In this document: in pieces, positions 26,401-34,735 of the stretch
Numbering within the stretch: position 1 is the stretch's first letter
Layout of the letters: every line of letters starts with the position of its first letter
Source of the DNA: Paenibacillus sp. NFR01
GTDB taxonomy: Bacteria; Bacillota; Bacilli; Paenibacillales; Paenibacillaceae
Length of the DNA: 64,000 nucleotides
NCBI RefSeq assembly: GCF_900111565.1
Contig: NZ_FOIK01000007.1
Span: 127,939 to 191,938 of the forward strand
Reading direction: 5' to 3'
Made by a program: the position numbers and the translations under genes
The notes under the pieces: generated by a model
What the model was told of the DNA's origin: nothing
What the model saw: the letters and a program-made list of their open reading frames with translations, nothing else
Database searches by the model: none

Positions 26401-28251
26401 GAGGTAACGGCAGACGATCTTAACAATGTGATTCTGGGATTGGATACAAGCATGGAATTCGCTGTAGATAACGGGGAGTACATCCAGTATAACGGCAATA
26501 ATGCGCCGGACCTGAGCGGCGAGCACACGGTCAAGGTGCGGGTGGCCGCCAGCGGTTCCGTACCGGCCGGCGAAGCGACTGTGCTGAACTTTACGGCGAA
26601 TCCGGCTATTCCGGCCAGTGGCTTGAATGTTCAGGCCAGCGATCCGAGGGGTGCAGCGAATGACGGCAAAACAAAGGTGACCGTGGCGCCGGCACCAGGC
26701 CAAGGCCACAGGCTGATCTATAAAAACTTTGGCAGCATTGCCGGGGAAAGCCCGAATGTAGGCGATATGCCGCTAGGCTATACCATTGTCGGCGAAGATG
26801 GCCTGATCCCGGCTGCGAACGGTGATCAAATCGGCGTTGCCGAGATCGACGCCTCCGGTAAAGTGGTTCGATACGGCACTGTCACCGCTGTGGTGGCAGC
26901 AGAACCGTCGTTGCCGGATAGCGGCAACAATAACTCGGGCAATACCAACACAGGAAATACAAATACCGGCAGCACGGGCACCGGCGATACAGGTATGGTG
27001 GACGACGTAATCGTGCTCGTCAACGGCAAAACTGAAAATGCCGGTAAAGCAACCACAACCACAATCGGAACCGTAAAGACAACGGAAATCGCCGTTGACC
27101 CGGCGAAGCTCCAGGCCAAGCTGGATGACGAGGGGATTGGGGCGGTAGTTACGATTCCGGTAACGCAGAATTCCAATATTATCTCCGGGGAACTGACCGG
27201 CCAGATGGTCAAGAACATGGAGAACCAGTTGGCAACGCTGGTGCTGCAGACGAACCAGGCTTCGTATACATTGCCGGCCCGCGAAATCAACATCAGTTCG
27301 CTGGCGCAGCAGCTCGGCAGCGGCGCAAACCTGAATGATATCAAGCTGAAGATTACGATCGGCGAAACTTCCGCCACGATGAGCCAAGTGGTAACGGATG
27401 CCGCCGGCAAGGGCGGACTTACCCTCGTAGTTCCGCCAATGGACTTTACCGTAACCGCTGTTTATAATGGAAAAACCGTGGAAGTGAGCCGTTATAACGC
27501 GTATGTGGAACGTACCATCGCGCTGCCGGAAGGCGTTGATCCAAGCCGAATCACGACCGGAACGGTAACCGATCCGGATGGCACGGTACGCCATGTGCCT
27601 ACGAAGATCACCGTGAAGGACGGGAAATATTACGCCACGATCAACAGTTTGACGAACAGCACCTATTCGGTGATCTGGCACCCGCTGACATTTGCCGATG
27701 TGGAGAACCATTGGGCAAAGGATGCGGTGAATGACATGGGCTCGCGTCTGGTCATTTACGGCGTGAACGAAACAACGTTTAATCCGAACGCGGATATTAC
27801 ACGAGCGGAGTTTGCGGCGATTATCGTCCGCGGCTTGGGCCTCAAGCTCGGCGACGGGACGGCGCATTTTGCGGATGTCGCCTCGGGCGCCTGGTATGCC
27901 GGCGCCGTGCAAACGGCTCGGGCATACGGTTTGATTAATGGCTTCGAGGACGGCAGTTTCCGCCCGGAAGCGAAGATTACGCGCGAGCAGGCGATGAACA
28001 TCATCGCCAAGGCAATGATGCTGACGGGACTGGCCGGCAAGACCGGCACGGCCGATACTTCGAGCGTGCTTGCGGCGTTTAACGACGCGGACAGCATCGG
28101 AGCATGGGCCAAGGACAGCCTCGCGCTCGCGGCCAAAGCCGGCCTGGTCAGCGGCCGTGGCGGCAGCAAGCTGGAAGCCAAGGCGAACGTTACCCGCGCG
28201 GAGGTGGCGGTCTTGATCGAGCGGCTGCTGCAGAAGTCGGACCTGATCTAA
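23419..28251 (+). CDS. 1610-residue surface protein with beta-helix-like, Ig-like and three SLH domains
   Basis: The protein begins with a signal peptide (cut near residue 29, LQANAGA). Residues about 30-450 look like repeated beta-propeller-type strands (LSNGNVAVLS, LSSGNILLTY, LSNGDIAFSW, LSNGNFIFSK). About 455-830 resembles a right-handed beta helix of the type opening TSDSGVGSLRWALEQAG. Ig-like parts follow, then an Asn/Thr/Gly linker (about 1168-1195). Three SLH repeats end the chain, with FADVENHWAKDAVNDMG, FADVASGAWYAGAVQTARA and AFNDADSIGAWAKDSLALAA. It should be anchored to the cell wall as an adhesin or polysaccharide-binding protein; no enzyme site is recognised. The start follows GAAGGAGG. 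Confidence 0.85.
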   Translation: MFKKASRLGLAFLLIVGLLPVFSLQANAGAGSAFTAVRDFPIRPLADYSAGGNFSDAQGLSNGNVAVLSNTSYYDSRATSYIYTYYLKVFDGAGAPITDVNLNSLMDTYYNSFEIHMLALSSGNILLTYNKSDSSTYNVQRGSVIESAPNAYFMVLNQAGQKVVGQTQINAYSDPSLPQLTRSISATELSNGDIAFSWQRNNNISTATRVFTASGMPVSNETLLVQDNAINSYVSAGDGVYMAAYNSGGNQDQITLQIFANDGTPVTAIDMGNRGERDLLNLSTLSNGNFIFSKYNYLTGISSVYLYDKTGTSQGSFTINGSLGRGSAVFYKNGTIPGFATVSYDAASESALNNAYNNGTDWSGTQFAYLNYYDNDGSLIYTTEHPVDSGPAVLEGYDEENWVYDTEYHPSFYIYSAFGNGLVFVKSSNTDNTHYSVTGKVFANGPSQPAKQTFTVVNTSDSGVGSLRWALEQAGAVSGGEVDFDPALAGQTITLESDLTGWDDESLKATTIGDASTDGFKLTGLTDSNGQPAITVNGNGHRGILATGSGTFEMSNIRMIGFNITDAAGVYGGFGSALTVSGNHYTDVNLTNVIFASNAMIFKDQGSIVSLGSMFTPYEVNLDRVAFFNNELNGAATSSDTNQAALLFTGQTAGSISNSLFANNNTSVTTSGDTYGASLGGTFDQNINIVNNTFYNNSVSNYGEGGAYGPMGFLFAWGQDESSTSSTSSVQVYNNLVIDNKINGNTMSALHDLYYNLNILDNVAIIPGNNLLGGSPFLFVDAFKGDFRLASTETDAIDKGDNAKVIGSLDLSGAARISGGTVDLGAYEMFASAPEITPSAGIDFAAEQLTGLVPTGSYTINGAAATADSNGKLDISSGWFGTALSIVKLGNGSTTTDSADQMLAIPLRPNAPAGVSATDVTPGGGSDGSINNVTLAMEYKQAGSRDWAAVTGTSISGLAPDTYYVRYKAKEDAFASNAASVTVHESNATTPDMPEVTADDLNNVILGLDTSMEFAVDNGEYIQYNGNNAPDLSGEHTVKVRVAASGSVPAGEATVLNFTANPAIPASGLNVQASDPRGAANDGKTKVTVAPAPGQGHRLIYKNFGSIAGESPNVGDMPLGYTIVGEDGLIPAANGDQIGVAEIDASGKVVRYGTVTAVVAAEPSLPDSGNNNSGNTNTGNTNTGSTGTGDTGMVDDVIVLVNGKTENAGKATTTTIGTVKTTEIAVDPAKLQAKLDDEGIGAVVTIPVTQNSNIISGELTGQMVKNMENQLATLVLQTNQASYTLPAREINISSLAQQLGSGANLNDIKLKITIGETSATMSQVVTDAAGKGGLTLVVPPMDFTVTAVYNGKTVEVSRYNAYVERTIALPEGVDPSRITTGTVTDPDGTVRHVPTKITVKDGKYYATINSLTNSTYSVIWHPLTFADVENHWAKDAVNDMGSRLVIYGVNETTFNPNADITRAEFAAIIVRGLGLKLGDGTAHFADVASGAWYAGAVQTARAYGLINGFEDGSFRPEAKITREQAMNIIAKAMMLTGLAGKTGTADTSSVLAAFNDADSIGAWAKDSLALAAKAGLVSGRGGSKLEAKANVTRAEVAVLIERLLQKSDLI

Positions 28252-28270
28252 AGCAAATCACTGGCAGAAC

Positions 28271-28310
28271 AGCCACTGCCGGAGTTTCCGGCGGCTGGCT
28301 TTTTCTTTTT
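28271..28310 (+). terminator. Rho-independent terminator
   Basis: GCCGGA pairs with TCCGGC and the flanking AGCC with GGCT, with a small internal mismatch, followed by TTTTTCTTTTT. It lies about 20 bases after the large SLH gene. Confidence 0.75.
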
Positions 28311-28408
28311 CACACAGAAAGGTCCAGAAAGATATGGTAGGATGAATGTAGCTGTGCCATACCAAGCCTATGAGCGTCCAGCACGGGATGCGGAAAGGAG
28401 AGGGTGCT

Positions 28409-29053
28409 ATGAAATCGAGGTTCGGCGTTGTCCGGTTTGGCGGAATCACCTTGATCCTGTCGGGAATACTCTTTTTCGTGGTGTACCTGCTTGTTCTGCC
28501 TCTGCCCGATCCGCCGCTGCCGGACGCCGATTTGCTGGCATGGCTAAAGGAATGGAAGTTTAATCTATCGATGGCCGACGAGGTGCTGCTGTTTGCCGCG
28601 CTTGCGCTGCTGCCCTCGACCGTGGCGCTGCACCGGGTACTTGTGAAGACCGATCCAATCAAAACCTGGCTGGGCTGCAGCGTGATGGCGGTTGCCGTTC
28701 CTGTCTATATCGTGCTGGATATCGTGCTCGGCCGGCTGGTGTATCCGGTGTACCATCTCGAACTTTCGCCTGATATCTACAGGCTTGTGCTTAGCCTTTA
28801 TTACGGCGGCATGCATATGATTGCCATTCTAATGTGCATCGCCACGATCGTGCTCAGTCTGGCGATTCGTCGCAGCCGAATGGGCGAGTGGTTGGTCTAC
28901 CTTGGATTTGCGGCGGGAATGGCCGATGTGCTCGGGGCATTTCCTTGGCTGACGGGAACCGCTGTGGAACTGGTGCATCAAATCCTGTTCGCGGCATGGT
29001 TTATCGCGGTTGGGCTTAAGCTGTGGGGCCTTAAGAATGAGGCTAGGGCATAG
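28409..29053 (+). CDS. DUF4386-like integral membrane protein
   Basis: The 214-residue protein has about six membrane helices (for instance residues 10-29, 51-70, 84-104, 127-148, 156-174 and 184-203). Its overall look resembles the DUF4386 group of small bacterial membrane proteins, but I hold that lightly. No catalytic motif is visible. ATG 28409 follows AAAGGAGAGGG. It has its own upstream terminator and no clear partner. Confidence 0.6.
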   Translation: MKSRFGVVRFGGITLILSGILFFVVYLLVLPLPDPPLPDADLLAWLKEWKFNLSMADEVLLFAALALLPSTVALHRVLVKTDPIKTWLGCSVMAVAVPVYIVLDIVLGRLVYPVYHLELSPDIYRLVLSLYYGGMHMIAILMCIATIVLSLAIRRSRMGEWLVYLGFAAGMADVLGAFPWLTGTAVELVHQILFAAWFIAVGLKLWGLKNEARA

Positions 29054-29243
29054 TCCGTCCTGCGAGGTGCATGCCTATCCCGAGAGCGGTATGAACGCCT
29101 TGGTCAACAATGTGCATGAACCACAAACGACATCGGTGTACGAGGTCAAGGACATGCTTCCGGAGACCCATTTCCTCTATTACAAGAACCCTCTGAACCC
29201 GTAGCTTCTTCATGGTCAATAATACAGCGCTGATTTTGGTGAT
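29054..29243 (+). other. intergenic stretch with possible gene remnant
   Basis: About 190 bases with no full gene. One frame encodes MNALVNNVHEPQTTSVYEVK and then about 16 more residues to a stop at 29204. It reads like the end of a globular protein but has no ribosome site, so it may be a decayed fragment or chance. Confidence 0.2.
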
Positions 29244-29267
29244 GAGGCGGATCTCCGCCTCTTTTTT
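29244..29267 (+). terminator. Rho-independent terminator
   Basis: GAGGCGG (29244-29250) pairs with CCGCCTC (29255-29261) around a four-base loop, followed by six T residues. Confidence 0.85.
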
Positions 29268-29339
29268 GTATAAGGAAGGAAATCGGTAGCCGGCGGAGAA
29301 TCAGCAAAGGGAAGAACCCAAGCGGAAGGAAGCGAAGCG

Positions 29340-30155
29340 ATGTCCATGTCGGCTGCATCCAACAATCGATTGACCTGTATCGGCAGCGGCCATAAGCCGC
29401 CCAATTTGCATAGATGGGGCCCGGGGGTGCGCGATGTGTACGCTCTGCATTACATCGCCCGCGGCAAAGGCGTACTGGAAACAAACAATCAAAGGTATCC
29501 GCTTCAGGCGGGAGATAGCTTTGTCATTTTTCCGGAAAGAGAGGTCTACTATTATCCCGATTTGCAGGATCCCTGGGAATATGTGTGGATCGAATTTAAG
29601 GGAGAGGAAGCGCTGCGGCTGTTGTCCATGACCCTCTTTGCACCGGCAAGCCCGGTTGTTGCGGAATCGCCTGCCGATCTGTCGCCTTTCTTTTATATGC
29701 TTGAGCATGCGCCTTCGCGGCCGGATTACGAGACCCAGCGCGCGGAAGGGCATCTGCGCCTGCTGCTCTCCTATTATCTGGAGTATTATCCGCAGGAAGC
29801 GCCCGGAGCACCGGCCAATTACGTAGAACGCGCGAAGGAATATATCGGGCAGCATTACTGGAGAACGGATCTATCCGTGTCGGATGTGGCGGATGCCGTC
29901 AATATCGAGCGCAGCTACTTGTTCCGGATGTTCAAGCAGGCAACGGGAATGTCCGTATCGGCCTATCTGATTAACTTCCGGATCCGGCGGGCGTGCGAGC
30001 TGCTGGAATCATCCGGTTTGTCGGTCAAATCGGTTGCATGCTCCGCGGGGTATAAGGACCCGCTTTATTTTTCGAAGATCTTTAAAAGGGCAACGTCACA
30101 CACCCCCTCGGAATATATGACGCTGCACCGCAAAATCGGGGCATTACCGGAATAA
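29340..30155 (+). CDS. AraC-family regulator with N-terminal cupin-like sugar-binding domain
   Basis: The 271-residue protein has an AraC-type arabinose-binding/dimerisation domain (about residues 15-160; YALHYIARGKGVLETN, LQAGDSFVIFP). A C-terminal HTH pair follows (about 170-265; LSVSDVADAVNIERSYLFRM, then KSVACSAGYKDPLYFSKIFK). It is convergent with the alpha-galactosidase operon and overlaps its last gene by 12 bases, so it is the natural candidate to control galactoside use. ATG 29340 follows a purine-rich GGAAGGAAG. Confidence 0.87.
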   Translation: MSMSAASNNRLTCIGSGHKPPNLHRWGPGVRDVYALHYIARGKGVLETNNQRYPLQAGDSFVIFPEREVYYYPDLQDPWEYVWIEFKGEEALRLLSMTLFAPASPVVAESPADLSPFFYMLEHAPSRPDYETQRAEGHLRLLLSYYLEYYPQEAPGAPANYVERAKEYIGQHYWRTDLSVSDVADAVNIERSYLFRMFKQATGMSVSAYLINFRIRRACELLESSGLSVKSVACSAGYKDPLYFSKIFKRATSHTPSEYMTLHRKIGALPE

Positions 30156-30347
30156 GACGCAGTTTCCCGAAGCCCGGAAATACTCGATGAGCTTAAGAAT
30201 GGGCTCCCGACCGCAGTTCAAAGAGATGCCAAGGCAATCGATGCACTGGAAGTGCTGCGCCGTGCGGGAGACCAGCTTCAGATAAATGGCGACATCGTCG
30301 GTCCTCAGCGGAACGCCGCAGCTTTTGCAAGTCCGGTCGGCCGGCAT
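30144..30347 (-). CDS. 67-residue zinc-ribbon-like protein coupled to alpha-galactosidase
   Basis: The ATG at 30347 is immediately adjacent to the stop of the alpha-galactosidase gene (TAGATG), so the two are translationally coupled. The product has two CxxC pairs, CKSC (7 and 10) and CIDC (35 and 38), plus cysteines at 45 and 63, which suits a zinc ribbon. A zinc-dependent regulator or partner protein is possible. I do not recognise a named family. It overlaps the convergent AraC gene's 3' end. Confidence 0.6.
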   Translation of the reverse strand: MPADRTCKSCGVPLRTDDVAIYLKLVSRTAQHFQCIDCLGISLNCGREPILKLIEYFRASGNCVLFR

Positions 30348-31511
30348 CTAGTCCACCAGCTTTGCCCGCAGGACCAGGCAATCATGGGCTTCCACGACCG
30401 GCGAGAACCGTTCCTTGTGCAAGCCAAGCTCCTGATGCGACCAACAATCGTAGAGCGACAACGAATAACCGGAAGCGTAGGGAAGGCCGAGGTCCCAGAA
30501 CAGCAGGGATACTTCACGCCGGGTTTCGCTCATGTTGAAGAAGCCAATGGCCAGGTCGCCGCCGGCCAGCGCTTTTACCAAGATAAAGACCTCGTCGGTG
30601 TGGAACCACTGCGGCTCCGGCTTGATCCGGTAGGCGCCCCGGCCTTCGGGGTCTTGGTTGATGGCAATCAGGTCCTTGTTCTGTAAAATCTCTTTGGCGG
30701 CAGGGGAAGTCTTGCGGATATCGCATCCGATCATCAGCGGGGAACCCATCAGGCTCCAGAGGGAAAAATGGGTTTTGTATTCGGTATCCGTACAGCCGCC
30801 GATCCGTCCGATAAACTCGTCGTTGCTGCCGCCGTACATGCCGACGACCAGCATATCCATATCGTTATGGCAGAAAACGCCGGTGTAACATTCCTGATCG
30901 AGCTGCGAGTGTGCGAGCGTTTTGATCGAATCCCAGCGGTCCTGAATGTCGGGCGTAGACCGGTACATATGGGCGCCGGAGCTGCGGATCCACCGGGGTA
31001 CGTTGTCCTCTCCCCAGTTGCAGGCGGAGAACAGGATGTCTCTCCCGCTGTTTTTTAAAGCCAGGGACATGCGCTTATACAGCAGCTCGCCCGGTATATT
31101 CCGCGGCTTGAAGCAGTAATCGTATTTCAGATAATCGATTTCCCATTCGGCGAATTGGCGGGCGTCCTGGAATTCATGCTCGAAGCTGCCCGGGTAACCG
31201 GCGCAGGTGTGCGTGCCTGCGCAGGAATACATTCCGAACTTCAAGCCTTTTGCATGGATATAATCAGCGAGCGCCTTCATCCCGCCGGGGAATTTGACCG
31301 GATCCACGACCAGACGGCCATCGGCATCGCGCTCTTTCAGGCTCCAGCAGTCATCGATGACGATATATTCGTAACCGGCGTCCTTATACCCCTCCGAGAT
31401 AAAAGTGTCCGCAACCTCGCGGATCAGCTGTTCGTTGATGTCCCACGTAAACGTATTCCAGGAATTCCACCCCAGGGCGGGGGCCAGGCCAAGCATTGTG
31501 CTTGCGTTCAT
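30348..31511 (-). CDS. GH27 alpha-galactosidase
   Basis: The 387-residue protein is a clan GH-D TIM-barrel hydrolase that releases terminal alpha-galactose (or a related sugar such as beta-L-arabinopyranose). The family landmarks are ALGWNSWNTF at the N terminus, YIVIDDCWS, GMYSCAGTHTCAGYPGS, the nucleophile block DYLKYDYCF and the late LMIGCDIR. A short beta-sandwich domain ends the chain. There is no signal peptide, so it is cytosolic and would act on imported oligosaccharides. I chose ATG 31511, with GAGAGG about ten bases upstream; ATG 31523 touches that site. Confidence 0.93.
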   Translation of the reverse strand: MNASTMLGLAPALGWNSWNTFTWDINEQLIREVADTFISEGYKDAGYEYIVIDDCWSLKERDADGRLVVDPVKFPGGMKALADYIHAKGLKFGMYSCAGTHTCAGYPGSFEHEFQDARQFAEWEIDYLKYDYCFKPRNIPGELLYKRMSLALKNSGRDILFSACNWGEDNVPRWIRSSGAHMYRSTPDIQDRWDSIKTLAHSQLDQECYTGVFCHNDMDMLVVGMYGGSNDEFIGRIGGCTDTEYKTHFSLWSLMGSPLMIGCDIRKTSPAAKEILQNKDLIAINQDPEGRGAYRIKPEPQWFHTDEVFILVKALAGGDLAIGFFNMSETRREVSLLFWDLGLPYASGYSLSLYDCWSHQELGLHKERFSPVVEAHDCLVLRAKLVD

Positions 31512-31688
31512 GTCCAATCTCATCCTCTCTGATTGCCGTAATGGCGTGTTCTCTGTATTTAATCACAGCGGATGGGACCGGCCTATGGCCTCACGTTGCT
31601 TTGATATCGAAATTTGTTGTTTGCTTGGGGACAAGAGTTGTTACACTGTAGAGGAGCAATGAATTTGTACAGGGGGGATGACAGTCCG

Positions 31689-32396
31689 ATGAATGCAGAA
31701 CAGGTAATGCAGGAGCTGGAAGCGCTGGGCAAGGAGCGGACCCAAAAAATCTATCTGTCGAACGGGGCGCGGGAGCCGCTGTTCGGCGTGGCCACCGGAG
31801 CGATGAAGCCGATGGCGAAAGTCATTAAGCGGAATCAGCCGCTGGCCGAGGAATTGTACGGGACCGGCAACTATGACGCGATGTATTTTGCCGGGGTCAT
31901 CGCCGATCCGGAAGTCATGACCGCAGAGGATTTCGAGCGCTGGATCGACGGCGCGTACTTCTATATGCTGTCCGACTTTGTCGTGGCCGTTACGCTGGCG
32001 GAAACTAAGATCGCCCAGGAGGTGGCCGATGCATGGATCGCGAGCGGCGACGAGCTGCGCATGTCGGCAGGCTGGAGCTGCTACTGCTGGCTGCTCGGGA
32101 ACCGCAAGGATCACGAGTTCGACAAGGACAAAATCGCTGGCATGCTGGACACGGTGGCGAAAACGATCCATGCCGCGCCCGAACGCGCCAAATACAGCAT
32201 GAGCAACTTTATTTATACAGTAGGCGTATCCTACGTACCGCTTCATGAGCAGGCATTGGCGACGGCCGAGGCGATCGGCCAGGTGGAAGTGAACAAGGGC
32301 AAGGGTAAACCCGGCTTTCTGAACGCGCTCGGCAACATTCGCAAGGCGGTCGATAAAGGCCAAGTCGGCTTCAAGCGCAAATATGTGAGATGTTAA
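31689..32396 (+). CDS. DNA alkylation repair (AlkD-like) protein
   Basis: The 235-residue protein resembles the AlkD/YhaZ HEAT-like repeat family: TQKIYLSNGAREPLFGVATG, KVIKRNQPLAEELY and FIYTVGVSYVPLHEQA. AlkD enzymes excise bulky or positively charged alkyl bases. The catalytic aspartate of true AlkD could not be assigned, so it may be a related binding protein. ATG 31689 follows GGGGGG with a long spacer, and ATG 31659 is another option. It is divergent from the alpha-galactosidase gene. Confidence 0.75.
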   Translation: MNAEQVMQELEALGKERTQKIYLSNGAREPLFGVATGAMKPMAKVIKRNQPLAEELYGTGNYDAMYFAGVIADPEVMTAEDFERWIDGAYFYMLSDFVVAVTLAETKIAQEVADAWIASGDELRMSAGWSCYCWLLGNRKDHEFDKDKIAGMLDTVAKTIHAAPERAKYSMSNFIYTVGVSYVPLHEQALATAEAIGQVEVNKGKGKPGFLNALGNIRKAVDKGQVGFKRKYVRC

Positions 32397-32445
32397 ACAG
32401 TGACGCTGTACATGATCGCTGGAAATTTCGGAGGAAACTGTAGCG

Positions 32446-33216
32446 ATGGATTTACGCTTGAAGTTTAATGAGGATGCGCGAGGCTATGACCGCTGGCGTC
32501 CGACATACACGGCGGAATTATTCCAGGATATACTTCATTATTCCGGCTTGAAGAAAGACGGCCATGCGCTGGAGATCGGCATCGGGACGGGGCAGGCGAC
32601 GCTGCCGGTCCTCGAAACGGGCTGCCGGGTGACCGCCGTTGAATTGGGCGACAGCCTGGCGGAGTTTGTCCGCCATAAATATGCGGCATATGCCAATCTG
32701 GAAGTAATAACAGGTGATTTCGGGAGCTTCGCAGGGGAAGAGGCGGCATTTGACTTGATCTATTCGGCAACCGCTTTTCATTGGATTCCGCAGGAGGCGG
32801 GGCTAGCGAAGGTTTTGGGTCTGCTGAAACCGGGCGGAACGCTGGCGCTGTTCTGGAATCATCCGTTCGTGAATCGGGAGGACGATCCGGCACACCGGGA
32901 TATTCGACTCTCGTATGCCAAGTATAAGCCCGTGGATGTGCCGCCCCGCGAATTTGACGGGAGTGCCTGTCCGGCCTATGCGGAGCAACTGGAGAAAGCC
33001 GGGTTTGCAGAAGTGGCAAGCCGGTTATATTATGCGACCCGGACACTCAATGCGGACAGTTATCTCGCGTTGCTGAACACGTATTCGGATCATCGGGCTT
33101 TACCGGGACCGATCAGGGAAGGCCTGGAAGGCGAAATTGCCGGGGCGATCGAACGGAACGGCGGTCAGCTAAACATTTACGATACGATGGATTTATATCT
33201 GGCGAGAAAAAGCTGA
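32446..33216 (+). CDS. class I SAM-dependent methyltransferase
   Basis: The 256-residue protein has a Rossmann-type methyltransferase domain. Motif I is ALEIGIGTGQATLPV (about residues 42-56). Motif II ends VTAVELGDSL and motif IV is FDLIYSATAFHWIP. LGLLKPGGTLALFWNHP follows. It resembles UbiE/trans-aconitate-like methyltransferases acting on small molecules; the substrate is unknown. It is 49 bases after the AlkD-like gene and followed by a terminator. The start has only a weak ribosome site (GGAGGAAA about ten bases upstream). Confidence 0.85.
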   Translation: MDLRLKFNEDARGYDRWRPTYTAELFQDILHYSGLKKDGHALEIGIGTGQATLPVLETGCRVTAVELGDSLAEFVRHKYAAYANLEVITGDFGSFAGEEAAFDLIYSATAFHWIPQEAGLAKVLGLLKPGGTLALFWNHPFVNREDDPAHRDIRLSYAKYKPVDVPPREFDGSACPAYAEQLEKAGFAEVASRLYYATRTLNADSYLALLNTYSDHRALPGPIREGLEGEIAGAIERNGGQLNIYDTMDLYLARKS

Positions 33217-33223
33217 CGATCCC

Positions 33224-33265
33224 AAGCGCTGCGCAGGCTATGACAATGCCCTGCAGCGCTTTTTG
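33224..33265. terminator. hairpin terminator between convergent genes
   Basis: AAGCGCTG (33224-33231) pairs with CAGCGCTT (33254-33261), with an inner GCAGG/CCTGC pairing, followed by TTTT. Confidence 0.75.
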
Positions 33266-33315
33266 TGCGTATCCGGCAGCTGCAACAGCTTAAATGCCCC
33301 GGGTTCGCTGTGCGT

Positions 33316-34059
33316 TCAGGAGTTTGGCTTGACCCGGTACCAGTAGGAATAAGCTTCCGTGAAGCCGATTTTACTATACAGCCTGTCCGCCGGAGCGTTG
33401 GACGCCACAACGGCGAGATAGCTGTGTCGCGCGCCGCTGCGCTTGCCCCAAGCCAGCAGATTCAGAATCATCTGCTCGGCCAGGCCCTGATTGCGGCGGC
33501 CGGGATCGGTCACGATATCATAGAGACCGATATACTCCCGTTCGATGACGCCCAGGCCGCAGGATACGGCTTCGCCGCCGGAATGCAGCGTAATCAGCGC
33601 CTTCGGGCTGCGGATATTGGACAACATCCGTTCCAGCACAGAACGGTTCTTGGCCGCCACGCCGCCGATGCGCTGATAATGATCCAGCCATTTGGAAGAG
33701 ACTTCTCCCGTCATGGCGATGCTGGTGAGCGAAGGCTCGCGAACAAGGTCGAGTGCGACCGTGCGTACGCTGGTCGGCTCCACTTTGGCATAACCTGCGG
33801 CTTCGAGCGCCTGGTCGAGATGCGCGGGCAGCACGAACGGCGTGATTTTGAAGATGGTAGGCAGGCCGTTTGCGGCATAAATGCGCTCGCAGGTGTTGAT
33901 TTGCGTTTTCCAATCGCCGGATGAAGGATAAATGGGGTTAACGGAATTGGCCCGTTTCGTGTAACCGTCCGCAAAACGCAGCACCCAACCCTCATACAGC
34001 AGCGTAGACAAGGGCTGCCAATGATTCAGGGACAGCTCCTCAATGAATTTATAGTCCAT
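33316..34059 (-). CDS. GNAT-family N-acetyltransferase
   Basis: The 247-residue protein has a C-terminal GNAT domain. Motif A is VTDPGRRNQGLAEQMILNLL (R/Q-x-x-G-x-A variant) and the late block is APADRLYSKIGFTEAYSYWY. The N-terminal half (about residues 1-120, LSLNHWQPLSTLLYEGWVLR) is the extra domain found in a group of Bacillus acetyltransferases. The substrate is unknown. It has its own AT-rich promoter region (34060-34149) with several TATAAT-like hexamers and a GGAGG ribosome site. Confidence 0.87.
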   Translation of the reverse strand: MDYKFIEELSLNHWQPLSTLLYEGWVLRFADGYTKRANSVNPIYPSSGDWKTQINTCERIYAANGLPTIFKITPFVLPAHLDQALEAAGYAKVEPTSVRTVALDLVREPSLTSIAMTGEVSSKWLDHYQRIGGVAAKNRSVLERMLSNIRSPKALITLHSGGEAVSCGLGVIEREYIGLYDIVTDPGRRNQGLAEQMILNLLAWGKRSGARHSYLAVVASNAPADRLYSKIGFTEAYSYWYRVKPNS

Positions 34060-34149
34060 GCCAACCTCCGTCTACTCAGTATAATAATACATATATTCTC
34101 ATAATTATACCGACGGGAGTGGCGAATAACAACGCATTTTTTTACTCTG

Positions 34150-34569
34150 CTAGAGGCTTTCGGTCATCAATCCCCAGCGGAAGCCGAAACGGTCGACTAT
34201 GGACGCCATGCATGAACTATAGGTTGTACGGCGCGGCGGGTAAATCACGGTGCCTCCGCTGCTTAACGCTTCAAAGGCCCGGACGACCTGCTCCGGTTGT
34301 TCAAAGGTAATCGTCAGAAAAAGCGCTTCGCTCGCGCAGTGTGCCCGGCGCGTCTCGTCGGCAAGCATCAGCCGCTGCTCTCCGATATAGGCTTCGGCAT
34401 GATAGACGTAACCCCGCTCATGTTCGGTCATTTCTTCCGGCCAGTCCCGGCTGTCCGCGTCGGCGTAATGAAGCACGAAATCAATCCGCAGGTTAAAAGC
34501 CTGCCGGTACAGCGCGAGGGCCTCTACGCATTGTCCCTGGAAATGCAGCGTGGGGGTAACCAACAGCAT
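34150..34569 (-). CDS. VOC/PhnB-like glyoxalase-fold protein
   Basis: The 139-residue protein resembles the PhnB or 3-demethylubiquinone-methyltransferase-like branch of the VOC superfamily: VTPTLHFQGQCVEALALYRQ, YVYHAEAYIGEQRLMLAD and a closing segment ending DRFGFRWGLM. These are usually small dimeric metal-binding proteins of unknown substrate. It is divergent from the MazG-like gene. GGAGGAG precedes the ATG. Confidence 0.82.
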   Translation of the reverse strand: MLLVTPTLHFQGQCVEALALYRQAFNLRIDFVLHYADADSRDWPEEMTEHERGYVYHAEAYIGEQRLMLADETRRAHCASEALFLTITFEQPEQVVRAFEALSSGGTVIYPPRRTTYSSCMASIVDRFGFRWGLMTESL

Positions 34570-34694
34570 AATGAATCTCCTCCTGAAACCATAGATGATT
34601 AATTTCTTCCGGCTCTTCTACTATTTTATCACCGGATGCCAAAATAGCCGCCGCCCCGTTTTCCAGAAAATTCTACAACGGCAAACGCCGGCCG

Positions 34695-34703
34695 TGGTAT
34701 GAT
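34695..34703 (+). promoter_or_regulatory. extended -10 promoter element
   Basis: TGGTATGAT fits an extended -10 box about 33 bases before the MazG-like start. No good -35 is in register, as expected for this class. Confidence 0.4.
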
Positions 34704-34735
34704 GGGAGCATAAGTTCTTATAGGAGGGGAACGCG

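Noticed and set aside
26773..27912. 379-residue antisense reading frame in the large SLH gene
   Set aside because: It is a shadow of the SLH protein's codon bias; the plus strand has clear SLH motifs.
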